NCBI RefSeq assembly: GCF_900009135.1
Contig: NZ_LT797711.1
Location: forward strand, 682,138-746,137
Direction: 5' to 3'
Length of the DNA stretch: 64,000 nt
Origin: Planktothrix sp. PCC 11201
GTDB lineage: Bacteria > Cyanobacteriota > Cyanobacteriia > Cyanobacteriales > Microcoleaceae
In this document: positions 58,601 to 63,491 of the stretch, piece by piece
Position numbering within the stretch: position 1 is the stretch's first letter
Layout of the letters: each line of letters begins with the position of its first letter
Made by a program: the position numbers and the translations under genes
The notes under the pieces: model-generated
What the model was told of the DNA's origin: nothing
The model's database searches: none
Seen by the model: the letters and a program-made list of their open reading frames with translations, nothing else

Positions 58601-61393
58601 TTTTTTGAATTGTATATTTTCTAAGATAACAGTTTGATTTTGTGTGGCAGCCAAGGCCATTTCAATCAATGCAGACCCGGGAAATATGGATTGATCAAAA
58701 ACTTGATGTTCTTGTAAAAAAGCGGGTTGACGCTGACTAATACTCCCTCGATATTGAAGATCGGATAAAGGCGAAGGAAAACGATCACCTAGTAAGGGAT
58801 GACCGGAGGAATAATCATTACCTTTGCTAATTGCTTTGGGTTGATTATTAACTGAATTTATCCAGTAACGTTTGCGGATAAAAGGAGAATTGGGTAAACT
58901 AATTTTTCGTCCTGGATGGGAATGATGAAATCCTTTCCAATCAATATTTACTCCTCGGATATACAGTTCTCCCAGAACAATTTGCATTTGCTGATTACTA
59001 TGACAATCTTTGACTAAACTAGACAACCAAAGTATCGAGTTTTCCGCTAAATTTTGACGACCAATATTGATTAAATCTGGGTAATTCCCAATTTCTAGGA
59101 AGATTTGATACCCCATTTGATGTAAGGTAGTAATTCCTTTAGCAACCTGCTTTGATTCTTGAATTGGTTGTCCCCAATAATCCGAAGTTGTTAGAGAGTT
59201 ATTAGCCAGTTCACCATTAGCAATTAAGGTCAGTTGGGGCTGGTGATAAGTAATTTCTTCGGCGATTTTTTGAAAAGCTACTAATTCTTTTTGATCGAAT
59301 TTTTGCGATAAAAAATGAGCGCGACCTGCGACTAGCTTAACTGCATCTTCTAGGGAAAAAACACCCGTTTGTTGGGCGGCAAGATATTCACCTAATCCCG
59401 AACCTAAAACCGCAGCCGGACAAATTCCCCAGGATTTCCAGAGTTCACAAAGTGCATAGTGGAAAGCAAATTTAAAAGCAGGGAATAGGGAATCGGCAAT
59501 GGGCAATGGAATCTCCCTATTGCCCGCCTTTTTGCCTATTCCCCATTCCCCATTGCCCGCCTTTAAGTGTTTTTGAAATAGGCGATCGCATTTAATAAAA
59601 GCATCCTTAAATACAGGCTCATTTGTAAATAAATCTTCTCCCATTCTCGGAGATATTTCTCCTTGATCACTGCATAGAAAAGCGATTTTAGGATTACTTT
59701 TTGCCTCCCCATAAATTACTTGTTTCTGGTTTTCCTCCCGATTACTACTCAGAAACATCTCCAGCCCTTGCTGCAAACTATCCAGACTAGAAACTAATAA
59801 AGATAGTCGATGTTTATGGGGAAAACGTCCGGTATTTAAGGAAAAGGCAATATCATTGATATTCCGATCAGGTTTTTGATTCAGATCAGCCACTAATTCG
59901 GCAGCAAAAATCTGCAACCGTTCTGGATCTTTGGCTGATAAAGTAACTAGGATCGGGGATGTTTTGGGGATTAGGGGTTGGTCTTGAGGGGGTTCGCTTA
60001 AAATTACATTCGCATTGGTTCCCGATGCTCCAAAAGAACTCACAACCGCCGATTTAATTTTGCCATTACTGACAACCCAAGGACGAGTTTTTGTAACGAC
60101 ATTGATGGGTAAACTAGCCCAATTAATGTGGGGATTAGGGTTGTGAAAATTAAGATGGGCGGGAATTTCTGAATAGTAGATAGATAATACAGTTTTAATC
60201 AAGCCTGAAATCCCCGCCGCCGCAGCGAGATGACCCAGATTTGTTTTGACAGAACCGACTAATAATGGTTGAGATTTTGAGCGATTGACGCATAAAGCAT
60301 CAGCTATAGCTTTAATTTCAATCGGGTCTCCCAGGGATGTGCCTGTGCCGTGGGCTTCGACATAATCAATCGCATCTGCATTTAACCGGGCATCGGTCAG
60401 AGCTTCCCGAATTAACTCTGTTTGGATCGTGCCATTGGGAACCGTAAACCCTCCACTGGCGCCATCATTATTAACTGCGGTTCCTCGAATTAAAGCCCAA
60501 ATCCGATCACCATCTTCTAGGGCTTGACTCAATCTTTTTAAGACAATAACTCCACACCCTTCACCTATGCCAAAACCATCGGCACTTGCATCAAAGGTTT
60601 TGCATTTTCCATCGGAGGCTAACATCTGATTTCGACATAGGGCAATCGGAACTTCTGGGGTTAAAATTAAGTTAACTCCCCCGACTAAAGCTTGTCTACA
60701 TTCTTGGGAACGCAAAGAACGGCAGGCCAGATGAACAGCGACTAAGGAAGAAGAACAAGCCGTATCTACCGCTAAACTGGGGCCATTGAGATTCAAAAGG
60801 TAAGAAATACGCCCGGCGGCGGCATTGGTATGATTGCCGGAGATATGATAGGCTCCAATGCCACTATAATCATCCTCCGGTGCAATTAGGCGAGCATAAT
60901 CATTGTTAGTAATGCCAATAAAAACACCGGTCTTGCCGATTCTGGCCGTTGGTGTCGCCATGCCTGCATTTTCTAAAGCTTCATAAGCAACTTCTAACAG
61001 TAACCGTTGCTGAGGATCAATGTGCAGGGCTTCTTTCGGGGCAATGCCGAAAAAATGTGGGTCAAACTTGGAAACATCATCGAGAAAACCGCCTTGGGAG
61101 ACATAGATTTTGCCCGGTTTACTCCGATCTAAGTCATAAAAATCATCCCGATTCCAGCGATCATTAGGGAGTTCTCTGAGGGTATTTCCACCTGCTTTGA
61201 GAAAAGACCAAAAGGAATCAACCGTGGCAATATTATTGCCAAAACGACATCCTAAACCGACAATCGCTATGGGTTCACTTTGTTGAGCTTCAACGGCTTT
61301 TAATCTTTCTTTGGCTTCATTGAGTGCTTTAAAAACTCTAGTTTGGATTGATTTATCGTGATCTGATAAGTTCTTTAGATCGTTAGGCTCCAT
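49640..61393 (-). CDS. mcyD: McyD, type I PKS KS-AT*-DH-CM-KR-ACP-KS-AT-DH-KR-ACP
   Basis: McyD (3917 residues) adds the two ketide units that give the Adda diene. Module 1: KS (DTACSSSLVAVH near 212), AT (about 565-860), DH (HQVFDQSIFPG near 897), C-methyltransferase (ILEIGGGTGATTAA near 1375), KR (LISGGTGGLGLATA near 1762) and ACP (LGMDSLTSTEL near 2060). Module 2: KS (DTACSSSLVAVN near 2304), AT (GHSIGEYVAACLA near 2750; SHAFHSPLM), DH (HQVFEQVLFPA near 3049), KR (LITGGLGKLGLLA near 3538; Tyr in GQSNYAAANAF) and ACP (LGLNSLMVIEF near 3835). AT1 is degenerate (GSGLGEY instead of GHSxGEY, the His segment missing) and KR1 reads GQANAAAANAF with Ala for Tyr. Two heptamer-repeat insertions lie in AT1 and before the end of DH1. 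It is the first gene of the minus-strand operon. Confidence 0.96.
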   Translation of the reverse strand: MEPNDLKNLSDHDKSIQTRVFKALNEAKERLKAVEAQQSEPIAIVGLGCRFGNNIATVDSFWSFLKAGGNTLRELPNDRWNRDDFYDLDRSKPGKIYVSQGGFLDDVSKFDPHFFGIAPKEALHIDPQQRLLLEVAYEALENAGMATPTARIGKTGVFIGITNNDYARLIAPEDDYSGIGAYHISGNHTNAAAGRISYLLNLNGPSLAVDTACSSSLVAVHLACRSLRSQECRQALVGGVNLILTPEVPIALCRNQMLASDGKCKTFDASADGFGIGEGCGVIVLKRLSQALEDGDRIWALIRGTAVNNDGASGGFTVPNGTIQTELIREALTDARLNADAIDYVEAHGTGTSLGDPIEIKAIADALCVNRSKSQPLLVGSVKTNLGHLAAAAGISGLIKTVLSIYYSEIPAHLNFHNPNPHINWASLPINVVTKTRPWVVSNGKIKSAVVSSFGASGTNANVILSEPPQDQPLIPKTSPILVTLSAKDPERLQIFAAELVADLNQKPDRNINDIAFSLNTGRFPHKHRLSLLVSSLDSLQQGLEMFLSSNREENQKQVIYGEAKSNPKIAFLCSDQGEISPRMGEDLFTNEPVFKDAFIKCDRLFQKHLKAGNGEWGIGKKAGNREIPLPIADSLFPAFKFAFHYALCELWKSWGICPAAVLGSGLGEYLAAQQTGVFSLEDAVKLVAGRAHFLSQKFDQKELVAFQKIAEEITYHQPQLTLIANGELANNSLTTSDYWGQPIQESKQVAKGITTLHQMGYQIFLEIGNYPDLINIGRQNLAENSILWLSSLVKDCHSNQQMQIVLGELYIRGVNIDWKGFHHSHPGRKISLPNSPFIRKRYWINSVNNQPKAISKGNDYSSGHPLLGDRFPSPLSDLQYRGSISQRQPAFLQEHQVFDQSIFPGSALIEMALAATQNQTVILENIQFKKALVLTDKQDILQLIVTDKSWQIYHQIDQNWEILVTGEIDQSKSMNGEWAIGNRQYSLLPAIDSTVDHLEKIKANCPEEVEINSFYQTYQKAGVNYGSNFQLIDQLRRGNNTAFAQIKLTDTLRLEAKKYHFHPAMLDACFQVIAAVLFKQESSVTYVPIRIAKFQFFTAPDDIVISVARLQPNHDHPHIIISDIDIYSPQGELIASIIGLELKPVQSQDIIPQENQPQTYLEEWIPLLPLLANGRDTLVTPDLIKAQIQPAQLEQQLGDKLPQYERLLEALESLSITYIWEALKQLNWQPKLGQTYPEEQIAIQGEIVEFYRPLLSRCLEILAEEKIVTWQQDGWLLTKELETLSQSQIQDLRQQFPDYPAEINLIERCGLALAEVMRRQIEPLDLIFPQGDINAIASIYSEAAGAKLMNQLVAVTINCAIANLPSNHQLRILEIGGGTGATTAAILPHLSPEQIEYVFTDISSSFLNRAKENNKNYSFIQYQTLDIEKNPFNQGFLPGNFDIIIAANVLHATADIQKTLENVRSLIAPNGLLILLESTGARRWVDLTFGLTDGWWLCSQDPLRHGYPLVNTESWQNLLTQHQFEDINIIEPSQPQTRNLLKQSVIIAKSSDRLIPFHSKSNSDQIIFADTQGIANNLIPPLQQRGVGCSVLFPEDINPDCAEDYLSVLQTLLTPETHQILYFWGLEKIAGEIDQEVEVHCQRFLFLLQALLQQKNPPSLILVTQGAVPAKEIKTLTSPAQSSLLGIALSLGLEHPELNFRVIDLDPNEQNLEEKLFREIYSNTPENRIALRGEQRFCPRLVQRKLAAGTINFSPDGYYLISGGTGGLGLATARWMVERGARHLVLCSRSGVQAVNPEILASLPSNPVDIKIKDCDVTNAEKLHILLEECRSEYPVRGIFHIAGTLDDTTLLRLTPKSFNYVLAPKVKGTWLLHKLTLNDPLDFFVCYTSAVSLIGSAGQANAAAANAFEDAFIYYRQANNLPGTVINWGPWSEIGAAVDRNVLERLASKGYQAIKPNLALNTLEKILFNQIIRAGVIIIDWQRFPYINQSFYQNFRSQAKLQTSSPFSHILKQWQTLPIKQRRSWLINHLSLCVSNILGHSNDEIIAPQQGFFDLGMDSLTSTELRNLLQTDFDCSLPSTIAFRFPNVETLADYLLREVLDSSEPILTPIPEKISSEILQKQIKESTPDKPYLEEDPIVIVGMACQFPGSAKDLTSFWELLEQGKDAVGEIPKNRWDMKIWYDPDPDKAGKIYSPYGAFLEQIDQFDAEFFGIIPREANAIDPQQRLLLETAWQALEMAGQNPQKLRNSQTGVFIGCMTQDYAQLSYSPEAINAYTGSGTSVSVVSGRLSYILGLQGPSMTIDTACSSSLVAVNLAYNALRNGECDLALAGGVNVIITPVISLIESRAQMLAPDGHCKTFDQSANGMVRGEGCGIIVLKRLSQAIKNGDHILAKIYGTAVNHDGPSSGLTVPNGAAQEKLLYQALNTANLQPEQIDYIEAHGTGTALGDPIELESMAAVFGKRPPNQPLVIGSVKTNLGHLEGAAGIAGLIKTVLALQHHKIPPHLHFKKPNPRFDWSSNIFEVPVGGKPWNPSERQRIAGVSSFGFSGTNAHIIVGEIDSSSPQKSEHNFYLLPLSARSERSLQELTKNYQEALNGSVNFADVCFTATTGRAIFQHRLCILAESMTTAQAALVSFQKGENSQQLITPILSENNLKIAFLFSGQGSQYSGMGETLYHREPVFKNTLDICNQILEPILEKSLLDLIFKLPNSQLLEQTQITQPVLFSFEYALAKLWQSWGIEPSALLGHSIGEYVAACLAGVFSLEDALKLVIQRGRLMGELPHNGSMAAIYADYETVAAALISYQNQVNIGSANGSITVISGVNEIVDQLEKSFIDQGYKTKRLAVSHAFHSPLMEPILNDFAKVLEKISLHEPSLTIISNITGKPIGQEIATPDYWVNHLRSTVQFSQGFKCLIDSGYRCFLEVGSKPVLLGMARLISPNQEILWLPSIVPGQDEQAQMYRSLATLFVNGYSVEWTEVFKQGKRISLPTYPFQRERYWISNSEFSVTDIKTNLHPFIRDFKKLATGEIVFEGEISSEQPNYLQEHQVFEQVLFPATGFIEAILAASQKILPDNFIILQNVSIHQGLLLSATPTILQMIFKPQKLSKQSYSFEIFSHNSTADQWILHVTGEVESNNLKGVAESEFKKDEKAERKAVSIARFYELYQQMGISYGKGFQAIQELFSLENGSQAKISIDRSLADQRYCFHPVLLDACLQSIGAAFPEIHGQELHLPYGFSSLELFRNPGDQVWTQVNVKSDSQGEMCVDVDIYNQEKQLCARFENLTARRTKPEVLQRLWQETEKNCFYQVQWEKLAALPTVNNNFKNSWLIFVHPKTALNSLINLLKKAGEKVIIVEIGNNYQCDSQDYFVINPAEKTDFQRLYQQAYPSGEFPTGVIFSWETGSVAEDTESIYTSCHAALNLIQTLTNNWQKLPDLWLITRGANQILEDPALEPQQSYLWGLGAVINQEYPQMRCVCLDLSMTAEADEAELLFNQLHTSNNELRLALRQGNRYGARLVSATIPAAQKQQFVSKEGAYLITGGLGKLGLLAAEWLSQMGASHLVLCSRNIKSQPELIASFAEKGTEITIISIDISSPVEMEQLFSRFGADLPSLRGVIHAAAVLDDGLLINQNWQKYQNVMRPKVEGTLLLDHYTRPQCLDFFISFSSAAVILGSPGQSNYAAANAFMDALMQQRHSLGLPGISINWGAWNTGNEIEQQRFANWGIQSQSADTAFKYLNSLILGKVVQGVILDIDWSIFNQSFNINQPFFAEVLTPKAQKPENSAKLLQRLKSVSIDERIATLSQGIEQILREVTGLKANKVISQQTSFLDLGLNSLMVIEFKNRLENDLGCTLSASIIFDYPNILSLSAYLRAEILASDLDFEIKTDAPTESLNPYDSLSEEELAILLNQKLIELD
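58423..58473. repeat. heptamer repeat with 14-bp perfect inverted repeat inside McyD DH1 region
   Basis: 58425-58438 (GGCAATAGGGAATA) is the exact reverse complement of 58444-58457, with a 5-base loop. It is followed by ATTCCCC-type heptamers up to about 58473. The block encodes MNGEWAIGNRQYSLLPAID (about residues 974-992) in the dehydratase region of McyD module 1, in frame. Confidence 0.85.
59481..59573. repeat. heptamer (STRR-type) repeat block inside the degenerate McyD AT1
   Basis: The plus strand is built from variants of GGGAATA/GGCAATG on the left and ATTGCCC/ATTCCCC on the right, for example TATTCCCCATTCCCCATTGC near 59537, so the two halves are partly complementary. It encodes about 30 residues including GNGEWGIGKKAGN (about 607-637) and keeps the frame. 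It falls within the acyltransferase domain that has lost its active site. Confidence 0.8.
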
Positions 61394-61860
61394 TATCTTT
61401 ATCTATCCAGATTTTAAGGGGTTGGGGGGATCTGAATCAGACTTAATGCTAAGGATACCTGTTCAGAACCGCAATAGTCAAGAAATATTTACTGACGTCA
61501 ACGTGAGTTCGACGGAGTGTGATGGCAGTGCCTCCGCCTGTAGGATAGTACCGAAGGCGATTAGTAGCCGTCGCCTGCTATTTTTAGATAAAATGATAGA
61601 CAAGATCGGGTTAGCCTATGTCGATGATGATCAAGTAACCGATATTATCGTTAGGAAGAGAAATTTGTCAGGTAACTTTAAGATAGAAAATATGACCTCG
61701 ACATTGGCAGAAGGCTTTGCCCGTGGGAATCAATTTTTGCATATTGTCGTGCTTGATGCTCCTGACCAAGAGGTACTTACATGATAAGCTGTTAATTATC
61801 TAAATTTTCGAGACGATCCAAGCCAGTAAGGGGTTTCAGCCTCTAAAATATACAGTTTAA
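61394..61860. other. mcyD upstream region and spacer
   Basis: This 467-bp gap separates mcyD (leftward) from the nuclease-like gene (rightward) and must contain the mcyD promoter. It holds a small hairpin (AGGCGA 61555-61560 with TCGCCT 61571-61576), a coding-like remnant (61593-61784) and, at its right end, one copy of the 92-bp repeat. The palindrome TGACGTCA lies near 61493-61500. I could not identify a clear -35/-10 pair or an NtcA or Fur box by eye. Confidence 0.6.
61593..61784 (+). pseudogene. short coding-like remnant, unknown
   Basis: The frame from ATG 61593 to TGA 61782-61784 gives 63 residues with natural protein-like composition (IGLAYVDDDQVTDIIVRKRN, then TLAEGFARGNQFLHIVVLDA). 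The in-frame stretch upstream looks non-coding. Its stop codon lies in the terminal inverted repeat at the end of the 92-bp repeat, so the original gene may have been cut by that element. I do not recognise the family. It could equally be a small intact gene, but no ribosome binding site is evident. Confidence 0.3.
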
Positions 61861-61876
61861 ATGCTCAACAGCTTAT
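61785..61876. repeat. 92-bp direct repeat, copy 1, with 12-bp terminal inverted repeats
   Basis: This copy is identical base for base to 63400-63491. It is bounded by TGATAAGCTGTT (61782-61793) and its reverse complement AACAGCTTATCA (61867-61878), so it resembles a small non-autonomous element or the fused ends of one. The start codon of the nuclease-like gene (61861) lies inside it, and the stop of the remnant to the left lies at its edge. Confidence 0.85.
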
Positions 61877-62556
61877 CAACTTTAACTGCCAAGCTCGAAA
61901 GAGAACAATTACTCAAATTAGCCGAGAATTATCGCCAAAAAGGTTATGAGATTTTCCTTCATCCTAACCTTGAAGACTTACCTGATTTCCTGAAAAATTA
62001 TCGCCCTGATCTGATAGTCCGTCGGGGTGAAGAATCAGTCGTTATTGAGGTTAAGTCACGGGCTTCACTCAACTCTTACTCTGATCAATATTTACAAAAT
62101 TTAGCCCAAGCAGTAGAAAAACATCCGGGCTGGAGGTTTGAGTTTGTGATGATTAACCCGGAGGATATAACCTATTCCCCGAAATCTGAAGGTTCTCTAC
62201 AAAAGCATGACATAGAATCACAATTGCAAGTAGTAAAGCAACTAACAACGCAACATTTAGACTCAGCGATGTTATATTGCTGGTCTTTAGTTGAGGCAAC
62301 TTTAAGGTTAATTACAGAAAAAGAAAAGTTGAGTTTACAAAGACTTGACCCACTTTATTTAGTCAAACAATTAGCGACGGAGGGCGTAATTTCCCAATCT
62401 GAGTATCGGTTACTAATGGATGCGATCTCATTCCGTAACCCTATTGCTCATGGTTTTAAAACGACACAACTTACACAAAATTTTGTCTATGAACTAATTG
62501 AAATTACCGAAAAATTCTTGAAAGATTTGAATACAAGTGATGAATTAATGAACTGA
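61861..62556 (+). CDS. PD-(D/E)XK nuclease-like protein with C-terminal HEPN-like domain
   Basis: This 231-residue protein has two parts. The first about 105 residues have a restriction-endonuclease-like core: RPDLIVRR, then VVIEVKSRA, giving the PD...ExK constellation with Asp50, Glu63 and Lys65. The C-terminal half is helical (LYCWSLVEATLRLITEKEKL) and ends with FRNPIAHGF, in which Arg192 and His197 fit the R-x4-H motif of HEPN ribonuclease or binding domains. Proteins of this build are common and uncharacterised in cyanobacteria, and a defence or toxin-like role is only an inference. The gene is not part of the known microcystin pathway. It lies between mcyD and mcyT, on the mcyT strand, 80 bp upstream of it. 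Its start codon is inside the 92-bp repeat, so the first residues may not be ancestral. Confidence 0.65.
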   Translation: MLNSLSTLTAKLEREQLLKLAENYRQKGYEIFLHPNLEDLPDFLKNYRPDLIVRRGEESVVIEVKSRASLNSYSDQYLQNLAQAVEKHPGWRFEFVMINPEDITYSPKSEGSLQKHDIESQLQVVKQLTTQHLDSAMLYCWSLVEATLRLITEKEKLSLQRLDPLYLVKQLATEGVISQSEYRLLMDAISFRNPIAHGFKTTQLTQNFVYELIEITEKFLKDLNTSDELMN

Positions 62557-62636
62557 ATATCGCTAATTACTCCCATTGACAACTTTAGGCTTCGTTTAGA
62601 TTTAAAATTTGTTGAAGTTCCACTAAACAGAAATTT

Positions 62637-63410
62637 ATGCAAACAGACCAACTAAAACCCAATCCCACCCTAACTGCTAACTCCTGGGTAACATATCCGA
62701 AGCCTAATCCTCAAGCTAAATTACGACTATTCTGCTTCCATTATGCCGGGGGTGGGGCTGTGATATTTCGCTCTTGGTTGGATAGTCTACCCTCAACGGT
62801 TGAGATTTGTGCGCTCGAACTTCCTGGACGTAGTTCTCGACTGCGGGAAACTCCTTTTACCCAAATGGAGCCTCTGATACAGACTCTGGGCCCGGCCATC
62901 TTTCCCCACCTGACTAAACCTTTTGCTTTCTTTGGTCACAGTATGGGTGGATTAGTTAGCTTTGAATTGGCGCGGCTACTTCGCAAAGAATATAACCAAA
63001 GTCCATTACACCTGTTTGTTTCGGGATACCGCGCTCCGCAAATTCCCGATCGCACTCCGCAAATTCACGCTCTACCAGAACCGGAATTTATCAAGGAATT
63101 GCGTCGCTATAATGGTACACCGGAAGCGGTACTAGAAAATGCTGAGTTGATGGAACTGTTGCTTCCTACTCTGCGGGCCGATTTTTCGGTAGTTGAAACT
63201 TACTCCTACAAGGACGCACCGCCTCTGGATTGTCCAATTACTGCCTTTGGTGGATTAGAAGATTTGAAACCTAACGCCTTGGAACTAGAAGCTTGGCGAG
63301 AACAAACCAACTCGGCTTTCTCTGTGGAGATGTTTCCCGGAGATCATTTCTTTTTACACTCAGCCAAATCTCTTGTCCTAGAAAGCTTGGGAAAATCGCT
63401 AAGCTGTTAA
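62637..63410 (+). CDS. mcyT: McyT, type II thioesterase
   Basis: This is a stand-alone alpha/beta-hydrolase thioesterase of 257 residues that by family removes misprimed or stalled acyl groups from carrier domains of NRPS/PKS lines. The motifs are LFCFHYAGGGAVIFRSW near the N-terminus, the nucleophile elbow GHSMGG with Ser102, an acidic residue in GGLEDLKP, and His237 in FPGDHFFLH. A mcyT gene beside mcyD is the hallmark of Planktothrix microcystin clusters. It is transcribed away from mcyD and so is not in the main operon. The last codons (LSC and stop) lie inside copy 2 of the 92-bp repeat, so the natural C-terminus may have been slightly altered by that sequence. No strong Shine-Dalgarno sequence precedes the ATG. 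Confidence 0.94.
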   Translation: MQTDQLKPNPTLTANSWVTYPKPNPQAKLRLFCFHYAGGGAVIFRSWLDSLPSTVEICALELPGRSSRLRETPFTQMEPLIQTLGPAIFPHLTKPFAFFGHSMGGLVSFELARLLRKEYNQSPLHLFVSGYRAPQIPDRTPQIHALPEPEFIKELRRYNGTPEAVLENAELMELLLPTLRADFSVVETYSYKDAPPLDCPITAFGGLEDLKPNALELEAWREQTNSAFSVEMFPGDHFFLHSAKSLVLESLGKSLSC

Positions 63411-63491
63411 TTATCTAAATTTTCGAGACGATCCAAGCCAGTAAGGGGTTTCAGCCTCTAAAATATACAGTTTAAATGCTCAACAGCTTAT
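63400..63491. repeat. 92-bp direct repeat, copy 2
   Basis: This copy is identical to 61785-61876 and in the same orientation, 1615 bp away. The inner nine bases of the terminal inverted repeats are conserved (TAAGCTGTT and AACAGCTTA). It contains the mcyT stop codon (63408-63410) and, on the other strand, the stop codon of the right-hand histidine kinase (63488-63490), so the two converging genes both end within it. Confidence 0.85.

Noticed and set aside
61422..61592. N-terminal extension of the remnant ORF from a TTG at 61422
   Set aside because: The extension looks random (Ser/Arg/Cys-rich, no periodicity) and lacks a ribosome binding site. Only the part after 61593 looks coding.
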